From NCBI RefSeq assembly GCF_002834385.1, contig NZ_PITQ01000003.1, positions 434,001-498,000 of the forward strand: 64,000 nt of DNA, written 5' to 3'. Within the stretch, counting starts at the first letter, position 1; each line of letters begins with the position of its first letter. The DNA is from Rahnella sp. AA (GTDB taxonomy: Bacteria > Pseudomonadota > Gammaproteobacteria > Enterobacterales > Enterobacteriaceae). The position numbers and the translations under genes were made by a program. The notes below the pieces were generated by a model. It made no database searches, was not told the DNA's origin, and was given only the letters and a program-made list of their open reading frames with translations. Of the stretch, positions 9,590 through 18,112 are shown piece by piece.

Positions 9590-9632
9590 TTCCCCGCAAT
9601 GCCGCAAAAATTGACAGACAGGATGGAATCAC

Positions 9633-10823
9633 ATGACTTTACTTAATCCCTACTTCGGCGAATTTGGCGGCCAGTACGTCCCGCAAATTCTGATGCCTGC
9701 GCTGGCGCAGCTGGAAGAAGCTTTTGTCAGCGCACAGCGCGACCCGGCGTTTCAGGCTGAATTTATCGATTTGCTGAAAAACTATGCAGGCCGCCCGACG
9801 GCGCTGACGTTGTGTAAAAACCTGACCGCTGGCACCAAAACCAAGCTATACCTCAAGCGTGAAGACTTGCTGCACGGCGGCGCGCACAAAACGAACCAGG
9901 TGCTGGGCCAGGCGTTGCTGGCAAAACGCATGGGCAAAACTGAAATTATCGCTGAAACCGGTGCCGGTCAGCACGGTGTAGCGTCCGCTCTGGCCTGTGC
10001 CCTGCTCGGCCTGAAATGCCGCATCTATATGGGTGCGAAAGACATTGAACGCCAGTCGCCGAACGTGTTCCGTATGCGTCTGATGGGCGCTGAAGTGATC
10101 CCGGTTCACAGCGGCTCTTCCACGCTGAAAGATGCCTGTAACGAGGCACTGCGCGACTGGTCTGGCAGCTACGAAACCGCTCACTATATGCTGGGAACCG
10201 CTGCGGGTCCGCATCCGTATCCGACGATTGTGCGTGAATTCCAGCGCATGATTGGCGAAGAAACCAAAGCGCAAATGCAGGAACGCGAAGGCTGTCTGCC
10301 GGACGCCGTGATCGCCTGCGTCGGCGGTGGCTCTAACGCCATCGGCATGTTTGCTGATTTTATCGATGACACCAGCGTGAAGCTGATTGGTGTTGAACCG
10401 GGCGGCCTGGGTATCGAAACCGGACAACACGGTGCGCCGCTTAAACACGGACACGTCGGCATCTATTTTGGGATGAAAGCCCCGATGATGCAGACTTCAG
10501 AAGGCCAGATTGAAGAATCTTATTCCATTTCTGCCGGTCTGGATTTCCCGTCTGTCGGGCCGCAGCATGCTTTCCTGAACAGCATCGGCCGCGCGGAATA
10601 TGTGTCGATTACCGATGATGAAGCGCTGGACGCCTTTAAAGAATTGTCCCGCCATGAAGGGATTATTCCGGCACTGGAATCTTCACACGCGCTGGCTTAT
10701 GCGCTGAAACTCATCAAGGAAACGCCAGAGAAAGAACAAATTCTGGTGGTGAATCTTTCTGGCCGCGGCGACAAAGATATTTTCACCGTACATGACATCC
10801 TGACTGCCCGGGGAGAAATTTAA
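9633..10823 (+). CDS. trpB: Tryptophan synthase beta subunit TrpB
   Basis: The PLP-dependent beta subunit joins indole and serine to make tryptophan. PLP lysine is Lys86 in the GGAHKTNQ motif, and the phosphate-binding loop GGGSNAIG is present. The 396-residue length matches E. coli. An AGGATGGAAT stretch precedes the ATG. The stop codon overlaps the trpA start by one base (TAATG), which favours translational coupling of the alpha2-beta2 complex. Confidence 0.98.
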   Translation: MTLLNPYFGEFGGQYVPQILMPALAQLEEAFVSAQRDPAFQAEFIDLLKNYAGRPTALTLCKNLTAGTKTKLYLKREDLLHGGAHKTNQVLGQALLAKRMGKTEIIAETGAGQHGVASALACALLGLKCRIYMGAKDIERQSPNVFRMRLMGAEVIPVHSGSSTLKDACNEALRDWSGSYETAHYMLGTAAGPHPYPTIVREFQRMIGEETKAQMQEREGCLPDAVIACVGGGSNAIGMFADFIDDTSVKLIGVEPGGLGIETGQHGAPLKHGHVGIYFGMKAPMMQTSEGQIEESYSISAGLDFPSVGPQHAFLNSIGRAEYVSITDDEALDAFKELSRHEGIIPALESSHALAYALKLIKETPEKEQILVVNLSGRGDKDIFTVHDILTARGEI

Positions 10824-11629
10824 TGGAACGTTATCAGCAATTATTTAAGCGTCTGGAAAGCAAGAAAGAAGGTGCCTTTGTTCCCTTCGTGACGCTGGGC
10901 GATCCGGGCGTTGAGCTGTCGCTCTCTATTATCGACACGCTGATTGAAGCCGGTGCCGACGCACTGGAGCTGGGCATTCCGTTCTCTGATCCGCTGGCCG
11001 ATGGTCCGACGATTCAGAACGCCAACCTGCGCGCGTTTGCCGCCGGTGTCACGCCAACGCAATGCTTCAATATGCTGGCGCGCATTCGCGAAAAACATCC
11101 GGATATTCCGATTGGTCTGCTGATGTATGCCAACCTGGTGTTCCATAACGGTATCGAAACTTTCTACCAGCGTTGCGCCGAAGTGGGTGTTGACTCTGTG
11201 CTGGTAGCGGATGTGCCATTTGAAGAATCTGCTCCGTTCCGCGCGGCGGCGCTGCGCCATAACATCGCGCCGATCTTCATCTGCCCGCCAAATGCGTCAG
11301 ACGATTTGCTGCGCGAGATTTCCTCTCATGGCCGTGGTTACACCTATTTGCTGTCACGCGCAGGCGTGACCGGGACGGAAAAACGCGCGCTGACGCCGCT
11401 GAATCATCTGGTGGATAAACTGCGTGAATATAACGCAGCGCCGCCTTTGCAAGGCTTCGGTATCTCTGAGCCATCGCAAGTCAAAGAAACACTGGCCGCA
11501 GGCGCTGCGGGGGCGATTTCCGGCTCTGCTACCGTACGCATTATCGAAAATAATCAGCACCAGCCTTCCGAAATGCTGGCTCAGCTTTCCCGTTTCGTCA
11601 GTGAAATGAAAGCCGCCACCCGCGCGTAA
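10823..11629 (+). CDS. trpA: Tryptophan synthase alpha subunit TrpA
   Basis: The alpha subunit splits indole-3-glycerol phosphate and channels indole to TrpB. Catalytic Glu49 ([10 protein letters not shown]) and Asp60 (LADGPTIQ) are in place, and the 268-residue length is the same as in E. coli. It is the last gene of the trp operon and is followed 20 bp later by a terminator. Confidence 0.98.
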   Translation: MERYQQLFKRLESKKEGAFVPFVTLGDPGVELSLSIIDTLIEAGADALELGIPFSDPLADGPTIQNANLRAFAAGVTPTQCFNMLARIREKHPDIPIGLLMYANLVFHNGIETFYQRCAEVGVDSVLVADVPFEESAPFRAAALRHNIAPIFICPPNASDDLLREISSHGRGYTYLLSRAGVTGTEKRALTPLNHLVDKLREYNAAPPLQGFGISEPSQVKETLAAGAAGAISGSATVRIIENNQHQPSEMLAQLSRFVSEMKAATRA

Positions 11630-11649
11630 CCCGGTTCGTTCTTTATCTC

Positions 11650-11688
11650 AAACGGCACCTTTCATAATTTAGGTGTCGTTTGTTTTTA
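11650..11688 (+). terminator. trp operon terminator
   Basis: An 11-bp stem (11650-11660 with 11671-11681) containing one G-T wobble, a 10-nt AT-rich loop and a following T-rich tract, 20 bp after trpA. It is the expected trp t site. Confidence 0.85.
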
Positions 11689-11851
11689 ATTTTTATGATT
11701 ATTTCCCCGCTGGTTTGTATAAAAGCCACCAATACACCAAACTAAAATAGCTCATCAGGCTCATGATAATCCGGCAGTTGTGACTACCGATGGCATGAGT
11801 CTTTCCGAGGTTGTCAATTTTGGTTTTATAACAAAGCATGGAGAGTTATTT

Positions 11852-12166
11852 ATGAAGCTATTCAAGACATTGTCCGCATTCTGCATGGCAGCCGTTGTGG
11901 TCATGGCCGTTGCAGCCTGCGCACCCACAAAAAAATCAGAAGGAACCGGTGGTTACATCGATGACACCGTGATCACCACCAAAGTAAAATCAGCATTGCT
12001 GGCCGATAAAACCATCAAATCCACTGAGATCAGCGTCGAAACCTTTAAAGGTCGCGTACAACTGAGCGGCTTTGTGACGTCGACGGCGGATGCTAATCGT
12101 GCCGTTCAGGTAACACGCGGCGTTGCTGGTGTGCGTTCGATTGAGAACGACATGCGGCTGAAATAA
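11852..12166 (+). CDS. BON-domain lipoprotein
   Basis: A 104-residue exported lipoprotein: a basic start (MKLFK), a hydrophobic core and the lipobox VAAC near residue 21, then one BON domain (about residues 35-103) of the OsmY/Kbp type, with VITTKVKSALL and GRVQLSGFV. BON domains are thought to bind lipid or membrane surfaces under osmotic stress. The ATG at 11852 is chosen over an upstream in-frame ATG at 11780 because GGAGAG lies 6 bp before it and the signal peptide starts there. No exact E. coli name is assigned. It stands alone between the trp and ompW terminators. Confidence 0.85.
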   Translation: MKLFKTLSAFCMAAVVVMAVAACAPTKKSEGTGGYIDDTVITTKVKSALLADKTIKSTEISVETFKGRVQLSGFVTSTADANRAVQVTRGVAGVRSIENDMRLK

Positions 12167-12186
12167 TCCCATCGGGATGAAATGCG

Positions 12187-12213
12187 AAGAGGCGCCAGAG
12201 CGCCTCTTTTTTT
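12187..12213 (+). terminator. Terminator after the BON lipoprotein gene
   Basis: A 9-bp perfect stem (12187-12195 with 12200-12208), a 4-nt CAGA loop and a T run, 20 bp after the lipoprotein stop. It lies between two convergent genes; the T run is only on the plus strand. Confidence 0.88.
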
Positions 12214-12231
12214 ATACCGTCTTTCTGAAAA

Positions 12232-12864
12232 TCAGAAACGATAGCCGACGCCAAACATAAAGACCCACGGGTCAATCCGGGTGTTGATGTTTTGCTGCTC
12301 ACCACCGGCTTTGAATTTAACTTCGGTATCAATATCCATCCACCAGACAGACATGTTGATTAGCCAGTTATCATTCAGGTTGTAATCTAAACCGGCCTGC
12401 GTCGCCACACCCCAGGAATCTTTAACACTCAGATCAGAGAGCCCTGCGTCACGTCCGGTCTGGTTGAAATTGGTGTCAAAGAAGGTGGTGTAGTTAATAC
12501 CCACACCGAGGTATGGGCGCAGTTTGTCCTGCTTATCCCCAAAGTAATACTGCGCCATCAATGACGGCGGCAACTGCTTCACTTCAGCGATAGTTCCGGT
12601 GCTTTTCAACCCGACTTTGTGCTGGAACGGGGTCGCAGCCAGCAACTCCATCCCGATATTGTCGGTGAACATATACCCGAGAGTTAACCCCATCTGGGTG
12701 TTGTTATTGATGTTAAAAGACCCCAGTCCCAGCACATTGTCAGAACCTTCGGTTGGACGAACGGTGGCTGTCCCTACGCGAAAAATCACATCTCCTGCCT
12801 GATGTGCGCTCGCTACTGCCGGAAATGCCGCTGCCGCAACTAATGCCCAATACGCTGCTTTCAT
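12232..12864 (-). CDS. ompW: Outer membrane protein OmpW
   Basis: A 210-residue outer membrane protein. A signal peptide ends at VASA-HQAGD (about residue 20). The mature part has the OmpW pattern: the DVIFRVGTATVRPTE start, alternating residues typical of an eight-strand beta-barrel, the YLGVGINYT stretch and a C-terminal phenylalanine (VGYRF) needed for barrel insertion. OmpW forms a narrow hydrophobic channel for small molecules and is a colicin S4 receptor in E. coli. A perfect FNR-type site lies about 150 bp upstream, in line with its known anaerobic control. Confidence 0.95.
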   Translation of the reverse strand: MKAAYWALVAAAAFPAVASAHQAGDVIFRVGTATVRPTEGSDNVLGLGSFNINNNTQMGLTLGYMFTDNIGMELLAATPFQHKVGLKSTGTIAEVKQLPPSLMAQYYFGDKQDKLRPYLGVGINYTTFFDTNFNQTGRDAGLSDLSVKDSWGVATQAGLDYNLNDNWLINMSVWWMDIDTEVKFKAGGEQQNINTRIDPWVFMFGVGYRF

Positions 12865-13156
12865 TATCCCTTCCCTTTGTATGGATTAAGTATAAACCGC
12901 GTGAATAATACCTACTCTTTGGTAGGGTTTGATCTACGCGGGATCACATCTTTAAAACAATTTTCGAGAAAATGCATCTTTAGCAATTAGATCTAAATCT
13001 ATAAAAACAAAGGAATTGATCTAAATCAAAAACGAGGGAATTTGGTTGTTTTGTGAAGAACTGAAATTTCAGTTGCTAAAAAAAATACCGCTGAGTAATT
13101 TGCTTGCTCAATGTTAGTTTTGGTTTAGTGCCGTAAGGAGTCGGTAGCTTCCCAAG
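12865..13156. other. Divergent control region, ompW / Cys-cluster gene
   Basis: A 292-bp AT-rich spacer between divergently read genes. It holds one clear element, an FNR-type palindrome at 13016-13029. No coding sequence is credible here. -10/-35 pairs for ompW could not be placed with confidence. Confidence 0.7.
13016..13029. promoter_or_regulatory. FNR-type binding site
   Basis: TTGATCTAAATCAA matches the FNR consensus TTGAT-N4-ATCAA at all ten defined positions. It sits about 150 bp before ompW and about 130 bp before the divergent Cys-cluster gene. FNR control of ompW is known in E. coli, so the assignment is well supported, though the target promoter was not mapped. Confidence 0.75.
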
Positions 13157-13534
13157 ATGAGCGAAATTAACAATCCTTGCATGACCTGTGGCGCATGCTG
13201 CGCCTATTTCCGTGTTTCATTCTACTGGGCTGAATCTGACGAGTCAGGCGGTGTGGTTCCGCAGGAATTAACAGAACAGGTCACTCCGTTTCTAAGTTGT
13301 ATGCAAGGCACGAACAGCAAATCGCCGCGCTGTGTCGCACTGGAAGGAGAAGTGGGTCAGTCAGTTTCATGCTCTATTTATCTTAACCGCCCGACACCTT
13401 GCCGCGAGTTTGATCAGTCCGGGCTCAATGGCAATGCCAATCAGGCCTGCGACAGGGCCAGGGCACGTTATGGGTTGCCGCCGCTGGATATTGATTTAGC
13501 TACGATTGATCTCAATCACCTCAGTTGCGTGTAA
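13157..13534 (+). CDS. YkgJ-family cysteine cluster protein
   Basis: A 125-residue cytosolic protein of the YkgJ/UPF0153 cysteine-cluster family. The N-terminus has [11 protein letters not shown] (Cys at residues 8, 11, 14 and 15), and further cysteines follow at LSCMQ, PRCVA, VSCSIY and TPCREF, a pattern expected to bind zinc or an iron-sulfur cluster. The [14 protein letters not shown] segment is the family hallmark. Function is unknown. A GTAAGGAGT ribosome site lies well upstream and only a weak one near the ATG. It stands alone, 114 bp before yciC. Confidence 0.82.
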   Translation: MSEINNPCMTCGACCAYFRVSFYWAESDESGGVVPQELTEQVTPFLSCMQGTNSKSPRCVALEGEVGQSVSCSIYLNRPTPCREFDQSGLNGNANQACDRARARYGLPPLDIDLATIDLNHLSCV

Positions 13535-13648
13535 GCAGAGATTGATCAGGCGAATTGATAGGAAATCAGCGCAAAACTATCGGCGGGATACATTTAAAGG
13601 GTACAATCCCCGCCTTATTGATTTTTGCTTGTTTGCCAAGGAGCGTCC

Positions 13649-14404
13649 ATGTCTATCACGGCCAGTACGTTGTACCGTGACAGTTATAATTTTATGCGTA
13701 ATCAGTTGAGTAGCGTATTTTCGCTCTCCCTTCTGGCCGCATTGGTTACCGTCATTTTAAGCTGGATTTTAAGCCCCTCGGCTGAGCAGGTTGATGCAAT
13801 CGGGCAACTGATGAGCAATATGACCAGTATGAGCCCCGCCGATATGATGGGCTATCTCGAACAACAAATTACGCCGGAGCAACAAAGTGCTGTCTTCCAT
13901 TACAGCATCGCGGCTTTATTTTCGACGCTGGCAGGAAATGTCCTTTTGGTCGGCGGCGTTTTAACGCTTATCCAGTTAGTTTCGCAGGGTGTACGCGCCA
14001 ACGTGATGCAAGTGGTGAGTGCTTCGCTACCCGTATTACCTCGCCTGGCTATTCTGCTCTTAATTTGTAGCATCCTGTTTCGCTTCGGTCTGGCGCTGCT
14101 CTTTGTCCCTGCGTTCCTGATTGCCATTGCCTGGGCCATGTCACCCATTATTGCCTGTAAAGAGAATGTGGGCGCCTTTAAAGCAATGCGGCTGAGCACG
14201 CGACTGTCATTCAGCAATCTCCGTCTGGTTGCACCGGCAGTGATGCTGTGGATTGTGGCACAAGTCGTACTGATGCTCTTTGTCGGAGTACTGAGCGCAT
14301 TGAGTCCGATGATTGGCGCGGTGATCCTCAGTGCGTTAAGCAATATGATCAGCGCATTTATGCTGATTTATCTGTTCCGCCTTTACATGAAATTACATGT
14401 CTAA
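13649..14404 (+). CDS. yciC: YciC family inner membrane protein
   Basis: A 251-residue inner membrane protein of the YciC/UPF0259 family, function unknown. It has about five or six hydrophobic segments. The N-terminal MSITASTLYRDSYNF, NLRLVAPAVMLWIV and the C-terminal LIYLFRLYMKL match the E. coli protein in order. The ATG at 13649 with AAGGAG 6 bp upstream is chosen over an upstream TTG. It is followed by a terminator, so yciB is transcribed separately. Confidence 0.93.
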   Translation: MSITASTLYRDSYNFMRNQLSSVFSLSLLAALVTVILSWILSPSAEQVDAIGQLMSNMTSMSPADMMGYLEQQITPEQQSAVFHYSIAALFSTLAGNVLLVGGVLTLIQLVSQGVRANVMQVVSASLPVLPRLAILLLICSILFRFGLALLFVPAFLIAIAWAMSPIIACKENVGAFKAMRLSTRLSFSNLRLVAPAVMLWIVAQVVLMLFVGVLSALSPMIGAVILSALSNMISAFMLIYLFRLYMKLHV

Positions 14405-14422
14405 TATAGACATAACTTTTTC

Positions 14423-14449
14423 AAGGGCGCTCAGGCGCCCTTTTCTTTT
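14423..14449 (+). terminator. Terminator after yciC
   Basis: An 8-bp perfect stem (14423-14430 with 14435-14442), TCAG loop and T-rich tail, 18 bp after yciC. Confidence 0.85.
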
Positions 14450-14503
14450 GTCCACGAAATGATTCCGGTATAGTCATCCCATACATAAAACATGGAATCA
14501 AGC

Positions 14504-15043
14504 ATGAAGCAGCTCCTCGATTTTCTTCCCCTGATTGTCTTTTTTGTAGTTTATAAGCTTTATAATATTTTTGTCGCTTCGGGTGCGCTCATTGCCACCA
14601 CGGCATTGGCACTGATTCTCACCTGGGTGATATATCGTAAAATTGAAAAGATGACGTGGATTACTTTCGCCATGGTCACGGTATTTGGCACCCTGACATT
14701 GGTCTTCCACAATCCTGAATTTATTAAATGGAAAGTGACTGTTATCTATGTTGTGTTTGCTGGCGCATTGTTGGTAAGCCAGATCATTCTGAAAAAACCC
14801 CTGATCCAACGGATGCTGGGTAAAGAGCTGACGCTTCCAGACGCCGTGTGGAACAAACTGAATGTCAGCTGGGCGATCTTTTTCCTGCTGTGCGGGTTGG
14901 CAAATATCTACGTAGCCTTCTGGTTACCGATGGACACCTGGATCAACTTCAAGGTCTTTGGCCTCACGGCGCTGACGCTGGTATTTACCCTGCTGAGCGG
15001 TGTGTATATTTACCGGCATATGCCGGATGAAGAAAAAAAATAA
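14504..15043 (+). CDS. yciB: Inner membrane-spanning protein YciB
   Basis: A 179-residue inner membrane protein (also called intracellular septation protein A) with five to six hydrophobic helices. In E. coli YciB interacts with cell-envelope and division proteins and acts with DcrB in envelope integrity. [47 protein letters not shown] and [10 protein letters not shown] are conserved. The ATG at 14504 matches the family start; an in-frame ATG four codons earlier is possible. It lies 78 bp before yciA, the same order as in E. coli. Confidence 0.95.
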   Translation: MKQLLDFLPLIVFFVVYKLYNIFVASGALIATTALALILTWVIYRKIEKMTWITFAMVTVFGTLTLVFHNPEFIKWKVTVIYVVFAGALLVSQIILKKPLIQRMLGKELTLPDAVWNKLNVSWAIFFLLCGLANIYVAFWLPMDTWINFKVFGLTALTLVFTLLSGVYIYRHMPDEEKK

Positions 15044-15121
15044 GCATTCTTCTGCATGGGCTTTCGTTGAAAGCCTTCGTCGTTTTGAATAAAAACATTG
15101 ATCACTGTGAAGCAATCAAAT

Positions 15122-15562
15122 ATGAACGAGAAACAGAGTTTACCCAATGGTGAAATGGTGTTACGTACGCTGGCAATGCCTGCAGACACCAATGCAAACG
15201 GCGATATCTTTGGCGGATGGCTGATGTCACAAATGGACATGGGCGGTGCGATTCAGGCGAAGGAAATCGCCAAAGGCCGCGTCGTCACGGTTCGGGTAGA
15301 CGGCATGACGTTCCTCAAACCCGTTGCCGTCGGTGACGTCGTGTGCTGCTACGCACGCTGTATCCGTACGGGTAACAGCTCTATCACGATTAACGTAGAA
15401 GTCTGGGTGAAGAAAGTCTCTTCTGAACCCATCGGGCAACGCTACAGAGCGACTGAAGCGGTATTTACCTATGTTGCTGTGGACGATGAAGGGAAATCAC
15501 GCCATTTACCTGACGGTCGCAGCAATTTCAGCGTCGATGCCGACGGCGTTTCTCAGGATTAA
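15122..15562 (+). CDS. yciA: Acyl-CoA thioesterase YciA
   Basis: A hot-dog fold thioesterase of 146 residues that hydrolyses acyl-CoA esters in the cytosol. The signature MPADTNANGDIFGGWLM includes the catalytic Asn-Asp region, followed by VDGMTFLKPVAVGD and a PIGQRY segment. The C-terminus is slightly longer than in E. coli. The ATG at 15122 is the family start although its ribosome site is weak; a TTG eight codons earlier is possible. Convergent with tonB, with a shared terminator in between. Confidence 0.94.
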   Translation: MNEKQSLPNGEMVLRTLAMPADTNANGDIFGGWLMSQMDMGGAIQAKEIAKGRVVTVRVDGMTFLKPVAVGDVVCCYARCIRTGNSSITINVEVWVKKVSSEPIGQRYRATEAVFTYVAVDDEGKSRHLPDGRSNFSVDADGVSQD

Positions 15563-15589
15563 CCCGCCATTTAAATATATTAAAATGCA

Positions 15590-15617
15590 AAAAGGTCGCC
15601 TTCAGGGCGACCTTTTT
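15590..15617. terminator. Terminator between yciA and tonB
   Basis: An 11-bp perfect stem (15590-15600 with 15606-15616) whose arms end in A/T runs, between the convergent stops of yciA and tonB. It can act for both strands. Confidence 0.85.
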
Positions 15618-15645
15618 ATTGAGACAAAAATGCGGTGCTTACCGT

Positions 15646-16377
15646 TTATTCTACGCTGCTGCCGCCTTTGATCCTGAACACCAGATTGACGATTAAGTTG
15701 CTGGCTGCTTTAGGTTCATAACGCCATTTGCTCATCGCCTGCTTCACCTCACGCTCAAACATGTTGCGCGGCTCAGCGGACATGATTCGGATATTTTGCA
15801 CACGCCCGTCACTGTCTACATCAAACTGCACACGCACACGCCCTTCAATACGAAGCGCCAGCGCACGCGCCGGGTATCCTGGCTGACCACGTTCCAGAGG
15901 TCGCGGCCCGGTGTTGTTCTGCGCATTGGTTGACGCTGGCGGCTGGCTCACGGGCTTGGTAACAGGCTGATTGCTGGTGACCGGTGCGGTTTGTACCGTC
16001 TGCACCGGTTTTTCTGCCGGACGCTCTACAGGTTTAACCTTCGGTTTTACCACGGGCTTTTTCACCGGTTTTGGCTTCGGCTTTGGCGGTTCCGGGATCA
16101 CAACAGCTTCCGGCGGTGGCGGCGGCTCAGGTGCCACTACGGGCTCAGGTTCAGGCTCCGGCGGTGTCGGTTCCGGCTGTGGAGGCGGCGGAGGTGGCGC
16201 AAAATCGGCCGGATTGACCATCGTCACGCTCATGACTTTTTGTTCCTGCGCGGGCAGCTTTATTGACTCGCCCACTGTCATATATAAAACGCCAGCAATG
16301 ACAGCAACATGCAAACTGACAGCAAGGGCGACAGGCACTGTAACCTTGCGGATAAATCTAAACTTTTTTAGCGGCAT
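15646..16377 (-). CDS. tonB: Energy transduction protein TonB
   Basis: TonB carries energy from the ExbB-ExbD proton channel to outer membrane receptors for siderophores and vitamin B12. The 243-residue protein has an N-terminal signal-anchor (residues about 13-34, with the Ser-His pair in SLHVAVIAG), a long periplasmic Pro-rich spacer with PEPEPEP and KPKPKP blocks (about 60-120), and the C-terminal TonB box-binding domain (from PRALALRIEGRVRVQF-like residues to the end) with MSKWRYEP. A Fur-like site precedes it. It is convergent with yciA. Confidence 0.96.
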   Translation of the reverse strand: MPLKKFRFIRKVTVPVALAVSLHVAVIAGVLYMTVGESIKLPAQEQKVMSVTMVNPADFAPPPPPPQPEPTPPEPEPEPVVAPEPPPPPEAVVIPEPPKPKPKPVKKPVVKPKVKPVERPAEKPVQTVQTAPVTSNQPVTKPVSQPPASTNAQNNTGPRPLERGQPGYPARALALRIEGRVRVQFDVDSDGRVQNIRIMSAEPRNMFEREVKQAMSKWRYEPKAASNLIVNLVFRIKGGSSVE

Positions 16378-16414
16378 AATGATTCATTTTCCCCGTGAAG
16401 CCGCAAGTTTAAAT

Positions 16415-16433
16415 GTAAATAGCAATCATATTC
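16415..16433. promoter_or_regulatory. Possible Fur box before tonB
   Basis: On the minus strand GAATATGATTGCTATTTAC matches the 19-bp Fur consensus at 11 positions, about 40 bp upstream of the tonB start. Fur control of tonB is established in E. coli; the match itself is only moderate. Confidence 0.5.
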
Positions 16434-16591
16434 AACACCGAGATGACAACTATTCTCAAATAACCTTTGCTTTGATCCGACTCAAAGCACTTTCCCCGCG
16501 CTTCAGGTTTAGCTATGGTAGCCTGGCAAAAAGTCCGGCAGCCCTTAGCGGCCAAAACTTGTTCAGTAAAACCTCATTTTAAAGGTGACTC

Positions 16592-16888
16592 ATGCTTTAC
16601 GTTATTTATTCTGAAGATGTTTCCGATTCACTGGAAAAACGTGCAGCGGCGCGCCCTGCGCACATTGAACGTTTGAAAAAATTGCAGGAACAAGGCCGTG
16701 TTTTAATCGGCGGGCCAACTCCGGCTATCGACAGCGAAGATCCGGGCGCTGCGGGAATGACCGGTTCACTGCTGGTCGTCGAATTTGAAACACTGGAAGA
16801 CGCTAAAGTCTGGGCCGATGCTGACCCTTACGTCGAAGGCGGCGTCTATAAAGCGGTCACCGTAAAACCGTTCAAACGCGTTTTCTGA
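16592..16888 (+). CDS. yciI: YciI family protein
   Basis: A 98-residue cytosolic protein of the YciI family (ferredoxin-like alpha/beta fold, dimeric). [25 protein letters not shown] contains the conserved His in ARPAHIERL and the later [19 protein letters not shown] motif. YciI proteins have a putative His-Asp active site and uncertain activity. AAAGGTG precedes the ATG. The order tonB-yciI, divergent, is the same as in E. coli. Confidence 0.94.
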   Translation: MLYVIYSEDVSDSLEKRAAARPAHIERLKKLQEQGRVLIGGPTPAIDSEDPGAAGMTGSLLVVEFETLEDAKVWADADPYVEGGVYKAVTVKPFKRVF

Positions 16889-16895
16889 TTGCCGA

Positions 16896-16916
16896 CGGGC
16901 AGTATCAGGCTGCCCG
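16896..16916 (+). terminator. Hairpin after yciI
   Basis: A 7-bp GC-rich stem (CGGGCAG with CTGCCCG) 8 bp after yciI, followed by a weak pyrimidine-rich tract rather than a clean T run. Probably the yciI terminator. Confidence 0.5.
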
Positions 16917-17062
16917 CCTTCTGCTTATCCGCGCTTCATCCCTGCCACTGCCCTTCATTTAACCAACTTTACTTTTGCTTACAACAATTGATTGTCTAAA
17001 TATCCGGTTACCTGAACATTCACTGCATCACTTATTAATCAATACCGAGCGGAGAGCCCGAT

Positions 17063-17353
17063 ATGCAATGTCCTGTATGCAAAGAAAGTCAGCTGGTTAT
17101 GTCAGAACGTCAGGGTATAGAAATCGACTATTGCCCGGACTGCCGTGGCGTCTGGCTCGACCGGGGAGAGCTGGATAAAATCATCGAGAAGTCCGCGGTG
17201 ATTCAGCAAACTGAACGTCCTTCCGCTCCGCGCTATGAAGAACCCGCGCGCCGCGACGATCATCGTCATCACAGCGGACATGACAGCCGCGGGCACTATT
17301 CCTCGCAAAAGCCGTATAAAAAGAAGAGTTTTCTTTCAGAACTTTTCGACTGA
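17063..17353 (+). CDS. Small zinc-ribbon protein (zf-TFIIB family)
   Basis: A 96-residue protein. The N-terminal 45 residues are a TFIIB-type zinc ribbon: CPVC at residues 3-6, CPDC at about 25-28, then GVWLDRGELDKII, the family signature. The rest is a low-complexity tail rich in His, Arg, Asp and Ser, ending in a basic patch (KKKSFLSELFD). The tail could bind metal or nucleic acid. GGAGAG lies about 7 bp before the ATG. Function unknown; it is followed by another small zinc-ribbon gene, which may be coincidence. Confidence 0.82.
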   Translation: MQCPVCKESQLVMSERQGIEIDYCPDCRGVWLDRGELDKIIEKSAVIQQTERPSAPRYEEPARRDDHRHHSGHDSRGHYSSQKPYKKKSFLSELFD

Positions 17354-17469
17354 GTAACGGAAAGTGCGCGCCGTAGCAGAAACGCTCTGGCGCTATTTCC
17401 CCAAAGCCGTCACATTGCTTTCATCCGTTGTGTGTTAGGATGCCTACCCCTGCCCACGAGGTAAGCACT

Positions 17470-17631
17470 ATGTCATTCTTCGACGGATTGAAGTTTCTAA
17501 CCAGTACGACCACGAAGGTCACCTGCCCGGAGTGCGGTTATATCTCTGAACAGATGAGCGCCAAGGTACGCAAAAACTCCACGCTGGTGTGTAAAAAATG
17601 TGGCGCACTATTTCACCCTAAATCACGCTAA
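17470..17631 (+). CDS. Small zinc-ribbon protein, 53 residues
   Basis: A 53-residue protein with two CxxC knuckles, CPECG and CKKCG, spaced 19 residues, which would form one zinc ribbon; the C-terminus is basic (FHPKSR). It resembles the YnfU-type small zinc-binding proteins of enterobacteria, but that name is not certain. GAGG ends 8 bp before the ATG at 17470, which is preferred to an upstream ATG at 17428. Its stop abuts the yciY stop on the other strand with no base between. Confidence 0.75.
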   Translation: MSFFDGLKFLTSTTTKVTCPECGYISEQMSAKVRKNSTLVCKKCGALFHPKSR

Positions 17632-17814
17632 TCACGAATTCCATTCGTAGTTCACCGCATACAGTGACAAACGCTGGTGCTGTTGATGGTGAATCTGGCG
17701 AATGCGGTAGATATGACGATAACGTCTCGACTGCCCCTCAAGCCAGCGGCTTCTCCGGCGCTGAGTCTGGCGTAACATACGCCACCGGCCGACTTCATTT
17801 TTACTGCGTTTCAT
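17632..17814 (-). CDS. yciY: YciY family protein
   Basis: A 60-residue, very basic protein. MKRSKNEVGRWRMLRQ and SRWLEGQSRR match the E. coli YciY protein, which also lies beside cls. The composition (about a quarter Arg/Lys, plus His and Gln) suggests nucleic acid or ribosome binding, but no function is known. It is divergent from clsA and tail-to-tail with the zinc-ribbon gene. Confidence 0.85.
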   Translation of the reverse strand: MKRSKNEVGRWRMLRQTQRRRSRWLEGQSRRYRHIYRIRQIHHQQHQRLSLYAVNYEWNS

Positions 17815-18112
17815 TCACTTGTGTCCCGTAATGCCCGTCGCTGCTTCTTTAAAGGAAGAGTTTCTTTTACAGAAAGTGTATTTAGCGGAAAAACTGCGGT
17901 GACATTATAGGCCGATGACGTTGTGAGCCAAGTCTTGTTTTTGCCCTTGTTCGCCGTTATCAGCTAACCTTGATGTCATAAGGATGACAATTTTATTAAC
18001 CGGATACAGATTTAAGAGGTAGCCGATTGATTGGTAGAATAAAGTTAGCTAAAAGATTTCCCTTTTCACCTACACTCACGCCGATGGCTTGCGAACAGGA
18101 TTTTTCGCCTTT

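Noticed and set aside
12920-12946. Second FNR-like site close to ompW
   Set aside because: TTTGATC followed by GATCA has the wrong spacing and too few matches.
15971-16582. 203-codon glycine-rich open frame opposite tonB
   Set aside because: It mirrors the proline-rich repeats of TonB on the opposite strand; no start signal and no family resemblance.
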